A stretch of 64,000 nt of DNA from Euryodendron excelsum (lineage: Eukaryota; Streptophyta; Magnoliopsida; Ericales; Pentaphylacaceae): contig CM065388.1 in the NCBI GenBank assembly GCA_033060915.1, positions 25,937,001-26,001,000 of the forward strand. The letters are read 5' to 3'. Each line of letters starts with the position of its first letter. Within the stretch, counting starts at the first letter, position 1. Below, piece by piece: positions 57,279-64,000 of this stretch. A model generated the notes under the pieces. That model was not told the DNA's origin. It saw nothing but the letters and a program-made list of their open reading frames with translations, and did no database searches. The position numbers were made by a program, and so were the translations under genes.

Positions 57279-60200
57279 CAAAACCTCTTCTAGCGTGAAA
57301 GAGGTCTGCAAACTCAGTCTAAAAACACCAATATTCGATATACACAAAACCCAACTTGCAAAACCTAAACCCTAAACCCTAGTTTTCTTTAGGTTTTCCA
57401 TACCCTAGCCCCCATACACAAACCCTAGCTCTCATATACTCCTATACACTCATATACACTCATACACTAGTCTCCATTGAAGACTCGAAGTGTTGCAACC
57501 TAAAGTTCTTGAAGATCAAGACAAGTTCCCAAAGATCAAAATGAAGACTGAAGCGAAGACCGAAGCAAAGTAAGAAAAACAAAGCGCGCAAAGCAAAGCA
57601 AAATAAAGAAGACACAAGGTAGGCTCTATATTTAAGTTTATGCATCTTCCCCCTCTCTCTTCTCCCTCCGAACCCATTTGGGTTTTCTTCTATTTTAATC
57701 CCCCATCTTCTTCCCCCCCTTTCTTGCATGCTTAAAACAAGGGATTTTCTAGTCCATGTGTAGGATTAGGCTATTGGAAGGTCACCATGTTGGGGGCTTT
57801 CTTTTAGTCTAACCGGAGACCACGTGGGTTCGACCCCCTTGATTATGTGGTGAAGCCTTAACCTTGTATGTTCACAACCCCAACTTACATTGTGCATATC
57901 ATGATCTTGCATTCCTCCAAAATTCGTTTTCAAACTTGTTTTCAAAACTTTTATCAAAACCATTTTCAAAACTTACGTTAAATCTTCTTTTTCAAAACTT
58001 GTTTTCAAAATCACAATTCTAAGGTGATTCTAGCCTTTCTATGGTTAGGGTTGTTTTAGGAAAGTGTTACATTTAAAGTGACCAATATGGTCTATATTTT
58101 CAAAACATTGTCGTTTTTAAAACCACTACCTTAAAGTGGTTCTAACCTTCTTATGGTTAGAATCGCTTTAGGAATGTGAGATATTTTATATACTTTCTAA
58201 AAACTCTTTTTTCAAATCTCTCATTCTAAAAATCTCTCTTCCAACTTACTTTTTAAAAACTCTCTCCAATCTCCTTTTCAAAATTATTTTCAAAAACTCC
58301 CTTCAAAAATCTCTTTTCCAAAACTCACTTTCCTAAAAACTCATTTCCAAAACACTCCCTTTAACATTTACTTCCTAGAAACATTCCCTAGAATCTCTAA
58401 AAACTTTTTCCAAAAGTCTCTTTCTAAAAAACTCCCTTTCCAAAATCCCTTTCCAAAATTTGCTTTCCAAAAACTCCATTTTAAGATCTCCTTCCAAAAC
58501 TTCTCTTTACAAAAACTATTTCAAAGTTTTACTTTCCAAAATCCCTTTCCAAAAACTCTCTTTTCAAGTTTACTTTCTAAAAACTCCTCTCTAAGATTTC
58601 CTTTCAAAAATCTCCCTTTTTAAAAACTCACTTTCCAAAAACTATTTCCTTAGAGCCCAAGTCAAACCCTAGAACCTACAATTAGGAAACCCTAATTTCC
58701 TTTCTCAAAACATGATTTTCACTCTTGCCTTAAAATCTAAGTTTCCAAAATCTATTTTCTACATCAAAACTATAGTCTTCCAAATCTAGGGTTTCTAAAA
58801 CTTTACCTTCCAAATTCATTTCAAATCCTATCTTCCCTTTAGGAAACCAAATCCAATCTCCCATTTAGGAAACTAGATCATATCCTCCGTTTTTGGAAAC
58901 GAAATCAAAACACCTCTTTTAGAAATAAAATCCAATCATTGTTTTAGGAAATAGGAATCCCAATCTTTCCTAATCTCATACTTTTCCAAACCTTAAATTT
59001 TCAAAACTTAAACATTTAAATTTTTCCTTATACTTTAAACTTTCAAATCTTTCTTAATCTAAATCTTCCCCAATTCCAACCTTTCCTAATTCCATACCTT
59101 TCCGAATCTTAACTTTCCAAATATAAATCTTCAAATCTTTCTTAAACTCAAACCTTTCCTAATTTCAAAAATTTTCAAAACTCAAACTTTGAATCCTTTT
59201 AAAATTCAAAACTTTCCTATTTCAAAACATTCCAAATTCAAAACTTCCTTAAGTTAAAACTTTCTTACATTCTAAACTTTCTAAATTCTAAAACATTCCA
59301 ACTTTCAAATCTTTCATATTTCAATACTTTCCTAATTTAAAAACTTCCATGATTTGAAAACTTTCCTAAAATGACACTCTCTTATTTTGAAACTTCTCTA
59401 AGTTAAATCTTTCCTAAATTCCAACTTCCTTAATTTTACAAGTCCAACATTCGAGTCAAATCTTTCTTAAATCTCAAGTCTTTCTTAAGTTTCATCTTTC
59501 CTAAGTCTAGGTTTTTCAAAACTTTATCTTTCCAAATCTAGTCCAAGTTCTCTTCCAAGGGTCAAATCTTTTTTCAAGTTCAATTCTAAGTCTAAGTTCA
59601 ATCCTGATTTCAAATCTTCTATTCCAAGTTTCAAATCAACATCTCTTTTTCAAATCAAATCTTCTATTTTCTATCGGACTCTTGTCCGAACTACAATTGA
59701 CCTGATTCCTCAAAAATGATACGTAGGCAGCTCTCATGGGTGTGGTCACAACTTTTTTCAAAACTCCAATTCCATAACCTTTTGTCAACTTCCAATTCCA
59801 TAATCTATTTCAAGTTTCCAATTCCAAAAATCTATTTCCAATTTCTAAAACTTTCCAATTTCAAATCTATCTTTTCAAATTTCTTTTTAAATCAAATCAA
59901 TTTCTTTTCAAGTCTATTTCCAAATCTATTTACAAACTCTCTTCTGTTGTATTTACATATTATGCATCATGTCTTTTCAAAAATTCTTTTCTAAAGTGTA
60001 TAGTTTTGTACATAGATTAATTAAAGACTCTAATAGGTGAATCTAGGGTGAATAGACATGTAGGTACCGCAAGGGCAGGGTAGGGTGATGGCTTAGTGCG
60101 TCTTCCCTACACGTAACCAACCTCCGAACCTAGAATCACTGTTTTCAAAGACCAAAATGGAGTTTATTTTCAAAAAATGGCTTAAAAGTTTTCCAAAGGT

Positions 60201-60494
60201 TGCCAAACAACCTGTTTTCTTAAAAACCCTCTCTTAACGAGATATTTTGAAAATCATTTTCAAAAACCCTAAGTGTAGTCTTCGGATTGTGCTTAGTTTT
60301 TGGGTGACCTAACTCACCTTAATCAAGTTAGGTGGCGACTTCAAATTGTTTTCCAAAAGCCCTTTATTCAAATCAATTTTCAATTTAAACCTAGTCGCAC
60401 TCATTCTTCTAGGAGGATGAGTTCTAACGAGATAGTACAATATTTTTCCCGCTTGTGTGTGTATTCCTCAAGTGAGAAAAATCTGGGCGCGACA

Positions 60495-60499
60495 CTGGG
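60495..60499. repeat. Target-site duplication CTGGG, right copy
   Basis: Exact partner of 55741-55745. Confidence 0.92.
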
Positions 60500-61330
60500 G
60501 CACGACCCAATTTCGATAGGGCAACCCGATGCTTCTGCACCTTTGATACCTTAGCCTGCACCTAGATAGAAGACTACCATAACCTCTTAAAGAACAACAT
60601 ATTGTAGCCCATATCGGCCCGTCTATTCCCAAGCCCTTTACCTCCAACCTTTAATGGTGTCCTCACTTGCGAATACTAGTCGGGCAGCTAAGGGCATGAC
60701 ACGAAAATTCAAGACCTGATAGACAACAAGACCATCGATATACAACCAATTAACCAAACTCCTACTCCTAATGTGACCATAAACCCCTTGCCAGATCATA
60801 ATGTCAACCTGGTACTAGAGGAAATAGAAGAGGGGGATGAATTGGAGGAGATCCTGGTTGAGGATTATTCTGAGGAAGATTGGGAAGCTGATAAAGAAAG
60901 TGACTAGGAGGAGGAAATCTCGACATGCCCAGTCTATCTTTACAATCCAAATGAAGTGCACGACCCCTCTGACTGGCCAATTGAAGAGAAGTTACCTGTA
61001 GAGGAGATCCTCGCCAAAAGTGTGATCACCGACGATTGGGGAGATGAATTCTTGCACCCCAAATATACCATGACCGAACTCAACCTATCAAAGAATCTCT
61101 GACCTGTGACTGAATTCGACTATGAAGACATGGGTTAAGGAGCCGAAAATATCGGTAGAGCCATTCAAGCTACAAAGAGGTGAGCTGGCCAACCTGTTTC
61201 TCGGAGAAGCTGAGGAGGCAAAGGAGGAAAATAAGAAAGTCAAGGAGTCGATAATTACACCATCACCATCAACTCACCAAGAGCCCTCAAAGAAGCACCC
61301 GCTTGCTTTATCTAGTCAGTTGATCTAAAG
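60500..61330 (+). pseudogene. gag C-terminus and gag-pol linker remnant
   Basis: This continues the gag split by the solo LTR. The CHHC knuckle is at 60668-60707, where CEY, SGS and GHDTK are visible but two positions have become stops. IQDLIDNKTI follows as in the other copies. Next comes an acidic stretch (EEIEEGDELEEILVEDYSEE) and a second acidic block with YNPNEVHDPSDW, frame-broken near 61130 and open again to 61328 with FKLQRGELANLFLG. Acidic linkers of this kind precede the protease and reverse transcriptase in Ogre/Tat elements, but neither follows here. Several stops and at least one frameshift make it non-functional. Confidence 0.7.
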
Positions 61331-63178
61331 GACAGATAGAGAATCAAAGACCTAGGCATCATTCCAAAACCCTACTAAGAGGGTTCCTCTAAAAGCGTAC
61401 AAGACAGGGGTGTTCTCACCCGCTTTCTTTCTATCTCTCTTATTTCATCTTTAGATTTATATCTGCATTTTCATTTCAATAAAGACCTTATGCTTTTTGT
61501 TAAAGTAATGAAGATAGTTTTTCATTCAAATGATGTTATCTCATATTCTTCTTAATGGTGAATGCTTCCAAAAAGGGGGTGCGGTCTATCTTATGGAAGA
61601 TCTGATTTGAAGGGTGTGATAATACTGGTTAACCACTCGTCAAATGGTCAACTTTCCAAAAGGAGGGAAGATGAGAGTAAGTGAGAAAAACTCCTAAAAA
61701 GCAGCACTTATAAGACACTGAAGCTAAGCGATGAGTAGTTAGACTATCAAAAGGAAGAGCAGCCATCTTTCAATTTTTTAAATAAAAAAAATGAATGATG
61801 TATATTCCCCTTTGCTCAACCTACTAGTGTCAGGCGAAAAGCAAAAGATTTCTTGTCAACCCTGATCCAAAACCATTCCCCCACACTAAGGCAAGCAGAT
61901 AGTAGCAGACTCGGTAAAGAATGGTCCATTTTTCTCCACTTGAAGCATCAAGCCAAAGAAATGTAAATGCTCTATGGATTAAGCAATTCGATTCGAAAGG
62001 AAGAAAGGCCCTCATTTCATTTCTCATGCAATCACAAAGTAACCCTTGTCAAACCCATTGAGCCAGTTTGTATTTCTCGAAAGATAACCCCCCAGCTTAG
62101 CGATCATCACAAACGAAAACAAAGAAAAAAGAGGAGTTATCAAAGGGCAAGCAAAAGTAAAGAAATGTGTTAAAAAAAACCCCTCGATCAGTAGGTAAAC
62201 AAGTAAGCCACAAGAAAGGACGACTCACTTCATGCCATCTTGAAGAGCATGTAATGTTCAAAAGGCAATAAGGAAGTCTAAAGGTGATCCCAGGCCATAA
62301 GGAAGCCCAATAGAAGCAGTAGGTTTGAGCTTGTACCTTTTCTTGCAAAACCCCAGAACCATGACCTACATTACAACCTTGGTAGAGTCCTCGCTGATCG
62401 AAAAGGGATTGCTTGATCTAAATGAGCCTCGCTAAAAGACCGACTAAGAATGGTGTGGATCTAAACCCCACTGAAAGCAACATTAAATTTGAGCCTGCAT
62501 ATCCTTTTGATTCTAAAAACCCCACAACTTAGCCTACGTTACAGTCCTAAAACAAAGTCTCCCCAGATTGAGAGACTGGTTGTTTATCGCTCTGCCAAAG
62601 TTCGCTTAAGTAGTTACCTAATCTTCCTGAGGATTGAGAGTTCAAGGTAGATAACCCTAGACACTAACCCAAGTAGAAAGTCAGAGTCAATTAGAAGGAT
62701 GAGAAAGGTACGAAATGGTATCATCTTCCAATCAAGGTAAGGTTGAGCTAGAGGAGAGGCCAAACCCTTGAAAAATGAGTTTTTATTTTAAGGATGTAGA
62801 GCTTGACAGCACCCCAAGGGTGGTTGTTCACAAATTGTCCATTCTGTTATGTGTTAAATTATTGCATCCTTAACATGTGCATGCATTTTTATAAAAATTT
62901 GGGCACAAGCTTCGCATACATAAGCCCTAGCTCCCTGTGGAAATAAAAATCACCAATGCAATTCAATATCATATCCAAATATGTAATAGACATGCATCAT
63001 CACCATCATGATAATCCTAAACATCTACCCCTGCTCATACATTAATACATACATTTGGCCTGCTGAATCATAAATATCCATTCTATTTGAAGATTACAAA
63101 AAATTGTCTGACAAAACTATAATGTATATCCAGGACATAAAGCGAAAGAGGAGTTGGGCCCATGATAAAGGGCACCCA
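61331..63178. other. Non-coding region, no recognised gene
   Basis: About 1.85 kb with no domain I can recognise on either strand. Two loosely similar blocks begin AAACCCCA near 62348 and 62517 and share the words CCTAC(A/G)TTACA and AGAGTCC/AAGTCTC. If the element is Tat-like, this would be its 3' region after loss of pol. Confidence 0.5.
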
Positions 63179-64000
63179 TCAAAAGTTAAAGTCAATGTCT
63201 AGATCGTAGTCACCAAAGCCTAACTTAGGAGGAGGCGGTCGACTACTGGAAGCACCGGCATCCTACAAAGAAGAAGAACTTGAATCAGCAAAGAAGATAG
63301 ACAACTAAACAAAGCCAAAATAAAGAAGAAGAAGATAATATACCCCCCACCTCCCATCTAAGCTAATCGTGTTGTCAAAGTGGCTACGTTGGCCTGGTAC
63401 TGGTCCCTCTCCACTTGAAACTGATCTCTCTTGGTCTGGTACCAGTCTCTCTGATCCCTCATGGTAGCAAACTCGGCCTAGGGCATAAATCCCTGAACTC
63501 GACGCCACATATCGACTACCTCCTAGCTCACGGTGTATCCTCCAACCACCACCTAAAACTGGGTGAAGGCACCTATGGATCAACCTTCGAAGTGGGTGGC
63601 GTAATCAGTCTCTAGAGGAAGCAAAAAACCAGCACCCGACTGATGCTCCCCGTACAGAATAGAGACCCCCTTGACAAAGCTCCAAACATATACTCAAGAG
63701 GATCCCCAACCAACCAGAACTCCTCGTGGAACTGGCACCAATGCCGATCTCCCAGATAGGACTCCCAAGACTCATCACTAAGAAAGGAAATCCTTGACAG
63801 AGACATCAGGACCAGATACCTGACTGCCTCGTAATGGACCGATCCAACAAAAGGCCACGAAGTCACATCTCTCACCTCTATCAACTCCAGGTTCGCCCGT
63901 ATCATCACAAAGTCAGTAATCTCAAATCGGTGAGCCACCTGATCACAAGCCCATCTCAAAACCCGAGGATTAAGGTCAGCCTCCACTACCTCTAGATGAT
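63179..64000 (-). pseudogene. Antisense gene fragment with likely intron, runs off right edge
   Basis: Read leftwards from the window edge, an open stretch of about 124 codons (63986-63612) contains RWACDQVAHRFEITDFV, VRYLVLMSLSRISFL and a W-rich segment. After stops and frame changes, a glutamine/aspartate-rich coiled-coil-like stretch with DQYQ and DQFQ heptads occupies about 63475-63370. A probable 81-nt intron (donor G|GTATAT at 63343, acceptor TTTGTAG ending 63263) leads to a last exon coding for DAGASSSRPPPPKLGFGDYD... with stop at 63181-63179. I do not recognise the family. Antisense extra ORFs between pol and 3' LTR are known in Tat-lineage elements, and this fits that place. A host gene fragment is the alternative. 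Frame breaks indicate a pseudogene. Confidence 0.55.

Larger units (their letters stand above)
55746..60494 (+). mobile_element. Solo A-type long LTR inside gag of right-hand element
   Basis: 4749 bp, TGTAAGAACCCC...GGGCGCGACA, with the exact 5-bp duplication CTGGG. It splits gag. Landmarks: inverted-repeat trio (56299-56426), U3 repeats (about 56633-56960), palindrome with paired changes (57195-57217), TATA (57271-57278), donor-like GT (57619), G-poor tract (58190-59660), primer-site mimic (about 60337) and hairpin (60399-60422). Confidence 0.94.
41063..64000 (+). mobile_element. Right-hand long-LTR element with B/C chimeric 5' LTR
   Basis: 5' LTR 41063-53069 (with a nested solo LTR), primer site 53072-53090, leader, then gag split by a second solo LTR (55746-60494), a gag-pol linker remnant to about 61330 and further sequence to the window edge. 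No 3' LTR is seen. No reverse transcriptase or integrase can be recognised. The right limit is unknown and may be before 64000. Confidence 0.7.

Overview
This window looks like intergenic heterochromatin from a flowering plant, probably a large repeat-rich genome. I cannot name the species. No host gene, tRNA, rRNA or CRISPR array is visible. Nearly all of the 64 kb is a nest of decayed Ty3/gypsy-type LTR retrotransposons. One dominant family has unusually long LTRs (about 3.5-5.2 kb). They start TGTAAGCACC and end GCGCGACA, and where an internal region follows, its primer-binding site is TGGCGACTCCACTGGGGAC or a close variant. That site fits the 3' end of plant tRNA-Arg as I remember it, and the gag type fits the Ogre/Tat lineage. 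A second family, Athila-like, has 1.2 kb LTRs (TGAT...ATCA), a tRNA-Asp-type primer site (TGGCGCCGTTGCTGGGGAT) and an Athila-like gag.

Layout. 1-4765 is an A-type long LTR cut by the window edge, sitting in the 3' part of a B-type LTR (4766-9216). That B-type LTR in turn sits in the minus-strand element X, the oldest visible layer. X internal sequence is 9217-12010, 16618-17266 and 37271-37599, its primer site is near 37580-37597, and its 5' LTR begins at 37600. X is interrupted by a minus-strand solo LTR (12011-16612, duplication ATCTC) and by the Athila-like element (17272-37265, duplication CCCAT). Inside the Athila-like gag/protease region lies a C-type long-LTR element (5' LTR 20429-23883, internal region to about 34375, broken 3' LTR to about 34921). 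Its gag is split by another solo LTR (25488-30248, duplication TTCCC). To the right, the X LTR contains another minus-strand LTR (38869-41062), which is cut by a plus-strand element with a chimeric B/C 5' LTR (41063-53069). That LTR carries a solo LTR (44370-49541, duplication ACCAT). The element's gag is split by a further solo LTR (55746-60494, duplication CTGGG). From about 63.2 kb a minus-strand gene fragment with a likely 81-nt intron runs off the right edge.

Coding content. Three gag pseudogenes of the long-LTR family and one Athila-like gag pseudogene are recognisable. I see no reverse transcriptase, RNase H or integrase anywhere, so every element here is non-autonomous or truncated. 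Most in-frame stops in the two best gag copies fall where the other copy has Gln or Trp codons, as expected from C-to-T decay of methylated DNA.

The most interesting signal is conserved architecture inside the long LTRs. It comprises three regularly spaced 17-nt inverted repeats whose end pairs covary, a palindrome just upstream of the TATA box with a matched double change in one copy, a constant splice-donor-like site about 200-350 nt after the TATA box, a long G-poor quasi-repeat tract, and near the LTR end two stem-loops, one followed by an 11-nt copy of the primer-binding site.
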